DNA from: CAYUPY01 sp964446595
GTDB taxonomy: Bacteria; Patescibacteriota; Dojkabacteria; J137; JAEUSD01
Reading direction: 5' to 3'
Length of the DNA stretch: 28,961 bases
Assembly: GCA_964446595.1 (NCBI GenBank)
Contig: CAYUPY010000011.1
Coordinates: forward strand, 1 to 28,961
The translations under genes and the position numbers were made by a program. Numbering within the stretch: the first letter of the stretch is position 1; each line of letters begins with the position of its first letter. Positions 21,783 through 28,961 of the stretch are shown here, one piece after another. Under the pieces are notes generated by a model. The model was not told the DNA's origin. It made no database searches and saw nothing but the letters and a program-made list of their open reading frames with translations.

Positions 21783-23390
21783 ATGAAGAAGAAAAAAGAT
21801 GACAAACAAACATTCAGCGTCTCGCAACGCATATTTGAGATAGTACCCGGCTTTTTTATCTGGTTAATCTTGCTTTCTCCTCTATGGGCAGGCCTTACAA
21901 TACCTGACATTGCGGCAATGTTCTTAGTCGCCCTATCAGTATACTGGCTTTATCGTGCTTTTTTGACTACCTTTGGAGCATCTATTGGCTTAATAGTAAC
22001 CAAAAAGGCAGTTAAACAGGATTGGTTGGCAAAATGTCAAAGCCTAACTGGCGCGGAAATCCCAGAGGCTGATTCATTACCAGATGCAGGAGAAAGATTA
22101 CCGAAACATTTAATTGTTTATCCTCAAAGAGTACCGCAATATACAGTATTAAAAACAACCTTTGATGGCTTGATTAAACAGAATTACCCTTTAGAAAGAA
22201 TATTTGTAGCCGTCTCATTTGAAGAAAGAGCAGCCAAAAAGATTGATCCTGTCGAGATTGAGGAGACAAAGGCAAAATTACATCAGGAATTCCCCGAACT
22301 TAGTAAGAACTTAATGTTTTTTGAGCACCCCGAAGATATTGACGGTGAGGCGATTGGCGCTGCTGCCAATCGCGCCTGGGGAGCAAAAAATGCAGTTGCC
22401 GAATTAGAAAGGCGAGGTGAACGAACTGACGAATTTTTGGTCACCTCGCCAGACGAAGACATAATCTTCCACCCTCAGTACCTAGCAGCTTGTAGTTACA
22501 AATACCTAACAGCAGAAAAACGTGAACAGCGGTTTTATCAGACTGCCCTCTACACTTACAACAATAATTATTGGCAGGTGCCGATTCTAATTAGAGTGCT
22601 TGTGTCTGGTCTTACTATTCCAGTGCTTTCCTCTTCGATTGTGGAGCGTCACAAAAGAGAAACTTTTTCTTGTTATACACTTAGTTTAAAGACTCTGAAG
22701 GCTGTGGATTATTGGGATACAAGTTACGGTATTGATGATACTACCTTTTACTGGAGACCATTTTTTCACTTCAAGGGTGACTGGGAGTGTGAAGTTTTTT
22801 ATGTGCCGTTAAGTGCCGACGCGGTTTACGATCCTAACTATGTAAAAAACCACCGCGAACAATACAAACAATATGTGCGCTGGGGATGGGGGGTAATCGC
22901 TTTCCCGATTGGGATGAAGGGTCTATTTACTGTTCCAGGCATCCCACTCTGGAGAAGAATTGAAAAAATTCTGTTGTTATTTGAAGTATTTATCTTTTGG
23001 AAGGTTTTAGCCTACCTCCTAACTTTTGCCTTACCAATTATTCTTTTTCTTAATCCTCAGTTGAGCGAGTTTACATTTTGGTATGGTGCCCCCCAGACTA
23101 TTTCTACAGTGATGAGTATCGCAATCATCTTCTTAGTGCCAAATACAATTTATAAAGCCATTGTAGCCCCTCCTAAGCCTGACAATTGGCCCTGGGAGCG
23201 CTATATCCTAACCTTAATCCTAGAAGCTCCATTAAATTTAGTAGTACTGTTCGTTTACAGTACATTGCCATTCGTGGAGGCCTCTACAAGACTCATGCTT
23301 GGACAGCGCGAGTCAAAAGCTGTAAAGTGGTCAGATAAGGTGCGTGACGACAAACCTTTATCAGTAACAGCTATATCCCATAGACATTAA
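21783..23390 (+). CDS. Membrane glycosyltransferase, GT2-like
   Basis: A 535-residue integral-membrane protein. Two transmembrane helices at the N-terminus (about 22-40 and 43-62), a cytoplasmic GT-A-like domain (about 105-370) and four or five hydrophobic segments after about residue 390. The catalytic domain shows LIVYPQRVPQYTVL, QNYPLERIFVAVS, a DxD-type motif at D224-E-D226 (TSPDEDIIFHP), YGIDDTTFYWRPF where the catalytic acidic motif is expected, and QYVRWGWG (363-370), which resembles QxxRW. This layout fits processive or polyprenyl-linked GT2 enzymes at the membrane. It is the last gene of the glycosyltransferase operon. Two inverted repeats lie at about codons 190-223. Confidence 0.85.
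   Translation: MKKKKDDKQTFSVSQRIFEIVPGFFIWLILLSPLWAGLTIPDIAAMFLVALSVYWLYRAFLTTFGASIGLIVTKKAVKQDWLAKCQSLTGAEIPEADSLPDAGERLPKHLIVYPQRVPQYTVLKTTFDGLIKQNYPLERIFVAVSFEERAAKKIDPVEIEETKAKLHQEFPELSKNLMFFEHPEDIDGEAIGAAANRAWGAKNAVAELERRGERTDEFLVTSPDEDIIFHPQYLAACSYKYLTAEKREQRFYQTALYTYNNNYWQVPILIRVLVSGLTIPVLSSSIVERHKRETFSCYTLSLKTLKAVDYWDTSYGIDDTTFYWRPFFHFKGDWECEVFYVPLSADAVYDPNYVKNHREQYKQYVRWGWGVIAFPIGMKGLFTVPGIPLWRRIEKILLLFEVFIFWKVLAYLLTFALPIILFLNPQLSEFTFWYGAPQTISTVMSIAIIFLVPNTIYKAIVAPPKPDNWPWERYILTLILEAPLNLVVLFVYSTLPFVEASTRLMLGQRESKAVKWSDKVRDDKPLSVTAISHRH
22350..22373 (+). repeat. Intragenic hairpin in the GT2 gene (9-bp arms, 6-nt loop)
   Basis: Arms GCGATTGGC (22350-22358) and GCCAATCGC (22365-22373). 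Confidence 0.7.
22411..22450 (+). repeat. Intragenic perfect inverted repeat in the GT2 gene (10-bp arms, 20-nt loop)
   Basis: Arms GGCGAGGTGA (22411-22420) and TCACCTCGCC (22441-22450), ending just before the DxD codons. Confidence 0.8.
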
Positions 23391-23416
23391 TCCCCCTAAA
23401 AATCACACTTACTCCG

Positions 23417-23445
23417 TTGACATCACTTTTAGTTTTATGTAATTT
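23417..23445 (+). promoter_or_regulatory. Promoter of the pilin gene
   Basis: A perfect TTGACA (23417-23422), a 17-bp spacer, then TAATTT (23440-23445) preceded by TG. The leader would be about 45 nt, the longest in the window, A/T-rich and without a Shine-Dalgarno. Confidence 0.5.
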
Positions 23446-23496
23446 ATTGTAGATAAGTTTATTTACTTTATTTACCTTACTTTTTAACCTTTAGGT

Positions 23497-23943
23497 ATGT
23501 CTTTTAAAAATACTACCTTCAAAGCTTTCACATTGGTTGAAATCCTAATTGTGATCGCAATCTTGGCTATTTTGGCCGTTATTACTTTGGCTGCTCTAAA
23601 CCCAGCCGCTCGTATTGCTGCTGCAAACGACTCTCAGTCTCGTTCTACAGTTGAGGGTGTTTGTAAAGCACTATCTTTATTCATCGTAGATAACCAAGGT
23701 GCTCTACCAACTACATCTGATCCATCTGCAGGTTCAGCTCTACCAGCTGTAACTAGTGCAACAATCATGACAGCAGGTGTTGATGTACAAACTATTGAAG
23801 ATGACCTATCAACTTACGGTATTACTGCTTCAGCTGTAACTAACGCTACAGGCGGTGCTGTTAACGTAGGTAACGCAGGTGCAGGACAAATCACTTGTGG
23901 TACAACCTTAACTGACACTACAGTATTCACTGTAACTTACTAG
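23497..23943 (+). CDS. Type IV major pilin-like prepilin
   Basis: A 148-residue prepilin. A short basic leader (MSFKNTTFKA) is followed by FTLVEILIVIAILAILAVIT, the class III pilin N-terminus with Glu at position 5 of the mature protein (E15) and a hydrophobic spine to about residue 33. The predicted cleavage is after Ala10; Gly is usual at -1. The globular part is small, rich in Thr, Ala, Gly and Val, with two Cys (C56 and C134) that could form a disulfide. It is exported and polymerised by the type IV pilus machinery, part of which is encoded just downstream on the other strand. It has its own promoter and a strong terminator, and a visibly uniform codon choice, all consistent with high expression. 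Confidence 0.93.
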   Translation: MSFKNTTFKAFTLVEILIVIAILAILAVITLAALNPAARIAAANDSQSRSTVEGVCKALSLFIVDNQGALPTTSDPSAGSALPAVTSATIMTAGVDVQTIEDDLSTYGITASAVTNATGGAVNVGNAGAGQITCGTTLTDTTVFTVTY

Positions 23944-23966
23944 GTTTAGCACTTAACCTAAACACT

Positions 23967-23994
23967 AAAAGAGGAGCTTCGGCTCCTCTTTTTT
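23967..23994 (+). terminator. Strong intrinsic terminator of the pilin gene
   Basis: GAGGAGC-TTCG-GCTCCTC forms a perfect 7-bp stem with a UUCG tetraloop, extended by A/T pairs, and is followed by TTTTTT. It lies 24 nt after the pilin stop and also faces the end of the opposite pilus operon. Confidence 0.95.
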
Positions 23995-24015
23995 GTATTC
24001 TCTTTAAATCTATTA

Positions 24016-24633
24016 TTAGTTATCAGGTTCGATAACCGAAGGTGTCTCATTATCCAGACGGAAAGGGTCAACAATGTCGCTGTAATCGGCAGATGAGGTG
24101 TTACTGTTATTTCTTATCTCGAATTGTTGACGTGCTGCATCTAAACTTGCCTGATCTACCTGCTCAATCCCTAGATCTTCCCCCGTGACATCCTGGGAGT
24201 GATCCGCAATGAGCAAGAAGTATACCAGCACACCTACTACTATCACATTAACTAATACAATCACTACTATTGCGCCAGTTGCAAGCACGGTGCGAGGATC
24301 AGTACTGCGCGATGACTTACTTTCTTTGTCATTCTTCTTAGATTTTGCTTCGCTAAGCTGCTCTTGTTTTTCCCCGGCTGCAGGATCAGAACCTACAGCT
24401 TTTTTGGGGTCTACTTCTCCCTTTTCTTCCGCTTTTGGTTTGGCTGGTTCGTTTTGATTCTGTTCTTGCAGCGTAGGTAAAGACTGCGCTCCATTTGCCG
24501 CTTCTGTTACTTCGGCACCTGCGCGTGTGGCGGCTGGCACATTGCCTCCTACAGGAGGTGTAGCCGCATTAGCACCGGTAACGTTAGTTGGTTGTTGTTC
24601 TTTTAGTTCTGGTAACTTATTTTCTTCTGTCAT
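24016..24633 (-). CDS. Single-pass membrane protein in the PilP position of the pilus operon
   Basis: A 205-residue protein with a long, low-complexity cytoplasmic N-terminus (about 1-110, rich in Glu, Lys, Pro, Ala), one transmembrane helix (about 115-142) and a short extracytoplasmic tail. The tail ends with YSDIVDPFRLDNETPSVIEP. The DPF motif is reminiscent of the PilP 'RDPF' element that binds PilN-PilO, but the rest does not look like the PilP lipoprotein: there is no lipobox and no β-domain. It is the last gene of the operon, 14 nt after PilO, so a link to the pilus platform is likely from context. The exact identity is uncertain. Confidence 0.7.
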   Translation of the reverse strand: MTEENKLPELKEQQPTNVTGANAATPPVGGNVPAATRAGAEVTEAANGAQSLPTLQEQNQNEPAKPKAEEKGEVDPKKAVGSDPAAGEKQEQLSEAKSKKNDKESKSSRSTDPRTVLATGAIVVIVLVNVIVVGVLVYFLLIADHSQDVTGEDLGIEQVDQASLDAARQQFEIRNNSNTSSADYSDIVDPFRLDNETPSVIEPDN

Positions 24634-24647
24634 GGCTATATTCTTTT

Positions 24648-25262
24648 TTACAGACCGATGATTTCATCAACATATACGTTTAAAATCATACGTACGTCAA
24701 CCTGATCCGGTCCGTCATCTACAATAACTTTACTTATGTTTACACTATCTATATTAATAAAATACCTTGACTGCTCAATCAAATCAAGAAAACGTAGTAA
24801 ATCCTCGTAGCGGGCTCTATAAGTGCCGGCTATCTGTAAAATGGCATATCCCTCACCTTTCAGCTCTATATCGGATGAACCGCTAGCTCTTACTTGTTCA
24901 GGATCATCTACTTCAATTCCTTCTTCAGTAAGCTGCGCATCTCCTAAATCTTTCACCAACACTCCTCCCGCTTGATCGGCAATAGACTCAATTTCCTCTA
25001 TTACAGATAGTATTTGATCCTCCCCGGGTAGAATGATCGAGAACTGCTCCGCCTCGTTTCCCTCGGTTAAAGTTTCAAATTCAGCGATTAGGTCTTCGTA
25101 CTCTGATGCCCTCAAAGCTTCGAATGCTATTTGGGATTGAATCTCAGCCTCAGTTTGCTGCGCAGTAATTAACATATTAAGCATAAATGCAATCCCGCCC
25201 AAAATGGCAATTAATATAATCGCCATCACCAGCAAGGCTATTGATTCTCTACTCAATTTCAT
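24648..25262 (-). CDS. pilO: Type IV pilus inner-membrane protein PilO-like
   Basis: A 204-residue bitopic membrane protein: transmembrane helix at about 8-30, a coiled-coil segment (about 33-65, QQTEAEIQSQIAFEALRASEY), then a ferredoxin-like extracytoplasmic domain with SVIEEIESIADQAGGVLVKD and the typical YEDLLRFLDLIEQSRYFINIDSVNIS, as in PilO. PilO pairs with PilN to form the alignment platform of the pilus machine. It overlaps the PilM-PilN gene by 14 nt and is followed by the PilP-position protein, the standard pilMNOP order. Confidence 0.85.
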   Translation of the reverse strand: MKLSRESIALLVMAIILIAILGGIAFMLNMLITAQQTEAEIQSQIAFEALRASEYEDLIAEFETLTEGNEAEQFSIILPGEDQILSVIEEIESIADQAGGVLVKDLGDAQLTEEGIEVDDPEQVRASGSSDIELKGEGYAILQIAGTYRARYEDLLRFLDLIEQSRYFINIDSVNISKVIVDDGPDQVDVRMILNVYVDEIIGL

Positions 25263-26826
25263 CTATTTCTTCCCCCACAGGTTCATTAACAAGTAATAGT
25301 TCTTCTTTAACTAAGTCGGCGAAAATTTCAAATTGTCCTTGTGAACTTGAAGATAAGCTAGATATCGGCAGACGCACATTGTTGAAATAAGGTGAGGCCT
25401 GCAAAGTCTCTGAAAACTCTAGTAAGCTCTCCCTACTGCTAAAGCCACCTTCAATAGTAATTTGATAAAAGCTGGGATCTTCACGATCTGGTTGCACAAT
25501 ATATGTCGTAAGCTCTATGTCTGCTGGAATTGAGCTTGAAACGCTCGTAAAAATTCGTTCCCAGTTATAGAGTTGCTCTGTGATCGTGTTAATGGCACGG
25601 GCTGACCTGTTTAAGTCGCTAATTTGTTGCCTTAATTGAGCAATTGTCTGTTGTTCTGCGTTTTCCTGAGAACTAGCTAGCTCTAGCTCAGCTCGTTGTA
25701 AGCTGCGCTGAGCGTTGAGGGCTAGAAATCCTACGATAACTAGTAATATCAGCGCATTTATTACTCCTCCGAACATAAACCAGGCTCCTAGGCCAATCAG
25801 CTCCTTTTTAACAAACTCTTCCTTAATATGAGTTGGGACCAAATTAAGACTAAGCATTTGATCCTCGTAATTCGGAAGTCCTCTAATTGCCGCACCGAGT
25901 AAAGGAACATACTCATCAAGATTCTTAATGTACTTCTTAAAGTTGCTATCAGATTGCTGATACTGGATGCGGGACAGAAAGAACTGCGATGCACTGTCTT
26001 TTTCATCCCTGATGGCTGTTAGAACCTTTGTGACCATCTCTGTACGTCCATAAAGACGTACACGTGAGTTCATATTTACTTCTTCAGTAGAGCGACGTTG
26101 TGTATATCTAATTAATTCCTGTATTTTGTTTAATAGCTGTCCGGTGTTTACTTCACCGCTAGGACTTACTTCAAGTGGTATATCGGTAGCAAATACAATA
26201 CTCTTATTTTTAGCTATCGATACTAGTGCTGAATTGTCTGTTAATTCGATCCAGATTAAGTTTTCATCTTGAGTTGGGGTCTCTCCTACTCTACTAGCAG
26301 CCTCTGCACCCGGCTCGAACAATAGCGGCGTTAGCTTAGCTTCCTCTAAACACTTCATATATGAATCAACCAAATCCTGTGGTGTGGCCGCAATTTGCAC
26401 CTGCATTCTATTCTCCCCCTCCGAAATAATACGCCAATCCCAGTATACGTCGTTTATTGACATTGGGAGCAAGTCACCAATTTTGTTACTAATTACCTGT
26501 TCAGCCTCTTCAGGGCCTACTTTAGGAATCTCCTGAGTAATTAGAAAAATCTCTTTTTGCGGAATAATACAAATAGCGAATTTCGTATCGGGAGGCGATG
26601 GTTGCATATTAGATAGAGCCTCTTTTAGCTCTGCACCAACTACAGCCGGCTGAATAATTACATTCCCTTTAAACTGATCGCTACTGAGTTGCTTTTCATA
26701 GAAAGTCCTTAGCACATAAGCCTTGCCTTTGCGCTCAAACTGTATCAAACGCAGCATTCCATCCTTAAACTCTACAGCTACCGTTTTGCGCTGATTTACT
26801 GACTTATCAAAGTTTGACCGATACAT
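25249..26826 (-). CDS. Fused PilM-PilN type IV pilus assembly protein
   Basis: A 525-residue protein that joins two normally separate pilus proteins. Residues about 13-316 are PilM-like (actin-like fold): VAVEFKDGMLRLIQFERKG, PKVGPEEAEQVISNKIGDLLP, and YVPLLGAAIRG at the end. Residues about 324-525 are PilN-like: the LSLNLVPTHIKEEF peptide that in PilN binds PilM, a transmembrane helix (about 346-370), a coiled coil, and a C-terminal fold with ITIEGGFSSRESLLEF. The phosphate-binding loops of PilM are degenerate: VAVEFKDG in place of VxxDIGSSS, and IWIELTDNS in place of the second DxG, so ATP binding is doubtful. It is 25 nt downstream of the LamG gene and overlaps pilO. Confidence 0.85.
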   Translation of the reverse strand: MYRSNFDKSVNQRKTVAVEFKDGMLRLIQFERKGKAYVLRTFYEKQLSSDQFKGNVIIQPAVVGAELKEALSNMQPSPPDTKFAICIIPQKEIFLITQEIPKVGPEEAEQVISNKIGDLLPMSINDVYWDWRIISEGENRMQVQIAATPQDLVDSYMKCLEEAKLTPLLFEPGAEAASRVGETPTQDENLIWIELTDNSALVSIAKNKSIVFATDIPLEVSPSGEVNTGQLLNKIQELIRYTQRRSTEEVNMNSRVRLYGRTEMVTKVLTAIRDEKDSASQFFLSRIQYQQSDSNFKKYIKNLDEYVPLLGAAIRGLPNYEDQMLSLNLVPTHIKEEFVKKELIGLGAWFMFGGVINALILLVIVGFLALNAQRSLQRAELELASSQENAEQQTIAQLRQQISDLNRSARAINTITEQLYNWERIFTSVSSSIPADIELTTYIVQPDREDPSFYQITIEGGFSSRESLLEFSETLQASPYFNNVRLPISSLSSSSQGQFEIFADLVKEELLLVNEPVGEEIDEIE

Positions 26827-26851
26827 TGGCAGTTTTTTTGTAATTAATTAT

Positions 26852-28961
26852 CTATTCTACACTCCAACTGTTCACCCCTACAAGAGTGGTAGTAGTAGAT
26901 GTGCCTCCCCCGGGTGGCCCACCGACATTATAAGTTGGCTCATCCTGTTCACCTCCGACGCTAATAAACGCTGTTGGGTTATTCTCGTTATTGTAATTTG
27001 TAAATACAAAATCACGACTGCGGGATACCGCGGCAATCCTCACTTCATCTAGACGGCCATCGAATTGTAAACTTCCACTAGCATAACCGCCTAACCTTAA
27101 CACACCATTCGAATTAAACATGTTTCCACTTATACTCGAACTATTACCATCACCGTTATTACGATAAAGCCTTAAAGTATTGCCCTCTCTCGTGGCTGCA
27201 TAACGATACCAGGTATTGCTACTGCTAAAGTTAGCATTGGTGGGATTGATACTCCCGCTACTGCTGTTAAACATTTGATGTTGAATACCATTCCAGTTAA
27301 GTTGTCTAACTTCATAGGAATGAGCAGGTGACCCACTATTCACCTTACGCATTAGAACCACATCATGGCCTTCCTGGCTAGCCCGACGATCAAAGTTGAC
27401 CCAGAACTCAATTGTGTGATCCGCATTGGGCGTGAGGCTATTAGAGTCAGCAAATTCAATTAAATCATTATTACCGTCAAATTGAACAGCGCCTCCAATT
27501 TTTCCACTAGCCGCCGGATTTTCGACATTTACTAATGTTGAAGTATTACCATAAGAGCTTGAATCTATTAAGTCGGTGTTGCCGCCGGTGCCTTCCTCGA
27601 AGTGATGTACAAAAGTGTAGTCCCTCCAGGCACCGGCGGCATTCTCTTGATTTCCAGTCGTGGCATTTCCATAATACATGTACATTGCCCCATTAGATGT
27701 AGGATAAAGGGCAGGAATTCTTACCCAAGCAGTCAATTCACCAGTTGCGGGGTTAAAGTATTCAATTTCATGGTCATATTTTGTTAACCCATCACCACCT
27801 GTAAATACAATGTCATCACCATCACTTTGAGCATTGGCAGCCAAGCCTGCATCTGTATTTAACCTTACCAGCATTACAAAATCAGAATGATAACCACAAC
27901 AACCAGATACCTGTGAAGAATTAATTGTAATCGGCTTCCGGAAGCCCCAGTTAGCGTCATACCAATTGCTAACAGGTGAAGAGATATCAAAGGCACGCAC
28001 GTTATTCACAGGATCATCTTCTACATTTAACTGCACCTTATTATTAATACGCGTATTGTCTCCCGCCCAAGCCGCTCCGTTGAGAATTATGCCATGGGTC
28101 CGGGCTGCTTGGCTGTAATTTTGATGCTGCAGCTCGACATCGTTTTCAGCATAAATCACACCAGTTAGGTCTACTGTAGCATTGTTGTTTATATTTCTCA
28201 CATAAACACTGCTTCCAGCTGCTAGGATTGGATAATATTGAAAATGATCATGTACATAGTTAGCTTGCGGTGATATTTCCACATTCCCGTCCTGTGCTAT
28301 TAAAGCTCCGTCAATGTCATATGGAAAGTTACCATTCAACCTTAATGTATCACTTGAGTCTAGGTAATAGACACCGTCAATATCATACACTTGCCCGCCC
28401 ATACCATCTGAGACTAGGTCATTTAGTGCTAAATAGTTATTAAGCTCCCACATCCATTGGAACTTAGTTCCATTTGCCTCTGCCGCACCTTCCAGATCGC
28501 TAAAATTTAGAGTAGGAACTGCAAAACTACTTACTGCTAGACTACCATCAATTATTTGATTTCCATCTATTACAACTGATGCGTTAGTATTTATGTTTGT
28601 GCGGGAAGTCACATCCCCTTGAATATATACATTGTTATATATATTAGCGTTACCGATTGAAAAAACGTTCCCCTCTGTCTCACTAGCGGTATTGGGATTA
28701 TCATATATTTCAGCGTTATTGTAAATTTGAGTTGTGCCACTTGCACTGTAAGCATCCCCATACAAGGTAGCTCCATTTTGGATTAAGATCCCATCGTTAG
28801 TATGTAAATCACCTACCATCTCTGCAAAAGCACCCTCAAGTTGAACGTCTTCTCCGGAAAAACTACTATAGCCTGAAAGATAATGGTCAGAGCTAGCTGA
28901 AGCTGCCGTGGTAGAAATATTTAAATTAATGCGCCTTCTGATGTTGTTATTTGTGCTAGTG
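26852..28961 (-). CDS. Pilus-associated surface protein with DUF2341 and LamG domains (5' end outside window)
   Basis: The frame stays open on the minus strand from 28961 to the stop at 26852, about 702 codons, so the N-terminus lies outside; an internal Met at 28819 is not the start. The visible N-terminal half looks like PilX-associated or bactofilin-like β-repeats (NDGILIQNGATLYGDAY, GALIAQDGNVEISP, TGVIYAENDVELQ). DUF2341 follows: WYDANWGFRKPITINSSQV to MYMYYGNATTG. Then comes a LamG/concanavalin-type lectin domain (VHHFEEGTGG, VQFDGNNDLIEFADS, HTIEFWVNFDRR, GRLDEVRIAAVSRS). The last residues are NSWSVE. LamG domains bind glycans or proteins. As the gene just before PilM-PilN it is probably a pilus-linked adhesin. 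A 14-bp perfect inverted repeat lies in the LamG codons. Confidence 0.83.
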   Translation of the reverse strand, partial: TSTNNNIRRRINLNISTTAASASSDHYLSGYSSFSGEDVQLEGAFAEMVGDLHTNDGILIQNGATLYGDAYSASGTTQIYNNAEIYDNPNTASETEGNVFSIGNANIYNNVYIQGDVTSRTNINTNASVVIDGNQIIDGSLAVSSFAVPTLNFSDLEGAAEANGTKFQWMWELNNYLALNDLVSDGMGGQVYDIDGVYYLDSSDTLRLNGNFPYDIDGALIAQDGNVEISPQANYVHDHFQYYPILAAGSSVYVRNINNNATVDLTGVIYAENDVELQHQNYSQAARTHGIILNGAAWAGDNTRINNKVQLNVEDDPVNNVRAFDISSPVSNWYDANWGFRKPITINSSQVSGCCGYHSDFVMLVRLNTDAGLAANAQSDGDDIVFTGGDGLTKYDHEIEYFNPATGELTAWVRIPALYPTSNGAMYMYYGNATTGNQENAAGAWRDYTFVHHFEEGTGGNTDLIDSSSYGNTSTLVNVENPAASGKIGGAVQFDGNNDLIEFADSNSLTPNADHTIEFWVNFDRRASQEGHDVVLMRKVNSGSPAHSYEVRQLNWNGIQHQMFNSSSGSINPTNANFSSSNTWYRYAATREGNTLRLYRNNGDGNSSSISGNMFNSNGVLRLGGYASGSLQFDGRLDEVRIAAVSRSRDFVFTNYNNENNPTAFISVGGEQDEPTYNVGGPPGGGTSTTTTLVGVNSWSVE
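27580..27641 (-). repeat. Intragenic perfect inverted repeat in the LamG-domain gene (14-bp arms, 34-nt loop)
   Basis: Arms at 27580-27593 (TGCCGCCGGTGCCT) and 27628-27641 (AGGCACCGGCGGCA) are exact reverse complements, far richer in G+C than the flanks. Confidence 0.9.

Noticed and set aside
5539..27641. Intragenic inverted repeats as an inserted palindromic element family
   Set aside because: Arm sequences are mostly unrelated and the host proteins show no extra residues at these points; only the yraN and surface-gene pair share arms.
1..28961. UGA recoding as in Absconditabacteria or Gracilibacteria
   Set aside because: TGA ends the VanY-like gene and rnhB at expected places, and no conserved gene is interrupted by in-frame TGA.
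1..28961. tRNA, rRNA, CRISPR arrays and insertion sequences
   Set aside because: I looked for cloverleaf-type segments, regular short repeats and transposase genes and found none.

Overview
The window looks like chromosomal DNA of a Candidate Phyla Radiation (Patescibacteria) bacterium. By eye it is about 40% G+C. The main signs are a DUF4012 membrane protein, a trigger factor that has lost its PPIase domain, a fused PilM-PilN pilus gene, LamG/DUF2341 and fibronectin-type surface proteins, and dense packing with many overlapping ends. TGA is used as an ordinary stop (9315-9317 and at the end of rnhB), so the recoded lineages (Absconditabacteria/Gracilibacteria) are unlikely. I cannot name the phylum. 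Almost none of the roughly 26 start codons has a Shine-Dalgarno sequence in front of it, and several predicted leaders are very short.

Layout. 1-1.7 kb: end of a fibronectin-III surface protein, an HD-superfamily hydrolase and a short ssb, all on +. 1.66-3.9 kb: a DUF4012 membrane protein on -. 3.9-6.6 kb: acidic protein, trigger factor and recF on +. 6.6-7.0 kb: a zinc-ribbon protein on -. 7.1-8.25 kb: a tRNA-dihydrouridine synthase on +, converging on the next block. 8.25-19.24 kb, all on -, read from right to left: XRE regulator, rplS (with its own terminator), rnhB, a duplicated three-gene surface cassette (two small membrane proteins plus one large Cys-rich protein, twice over), yraN, a VanY-like protein and a tyrosine recombinase. 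19.3-23.4 kb: three glycosyltransferases on +. 23.4-24 kb: a type IV pilin with its own promoter and a strong terminator. 24-28.96 kb on -: an operon of a pilus-associated LamG/DUF2341 protein (cut by the window edge), PilM-PilN, PilO and a PilP-position protein.

How the parts fit. Housekeeping functions (translation, DNA repair, RNA modification) alternate with envelope functions. The pilin and the PilMNO operon encode the inner-membrane alignment platform and filament of a type IV pilus. The LamG protein and perhaps the two large Cys-rich proteins are candidates for surface or pilus-associated adhesins. The glycosyltransferases may build surface glycans or glycosylate these proteins.

Most unusual signal. 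Coding regions carry many perfect, mostly G+C-rich inverted repeats: at least eight with arms of 11-16 bp and loops of 4-34 nt, plus several with arms of 9-10 bp. They sit inside ssb, the DUF4012 gene, recF, dus, yraN, a surface-protein gene, rnhB, all three glycosyltransferase genes and the LamG gene. A rough chance estimate for arms of 11 bp or more is below one. The arms are mostly unrelated in sequence and fall in parts of the proteins that look alignable to their families, so they do not look like inserted elements. Other points: a decayed CopG-type antitoxin between rplS and rnhB, a VanY-like enzyme with Gln in place of a zinc-ligand His, and the surface cassette lying inside the normally housekeeping rplS-rnhB-yraN cluster.
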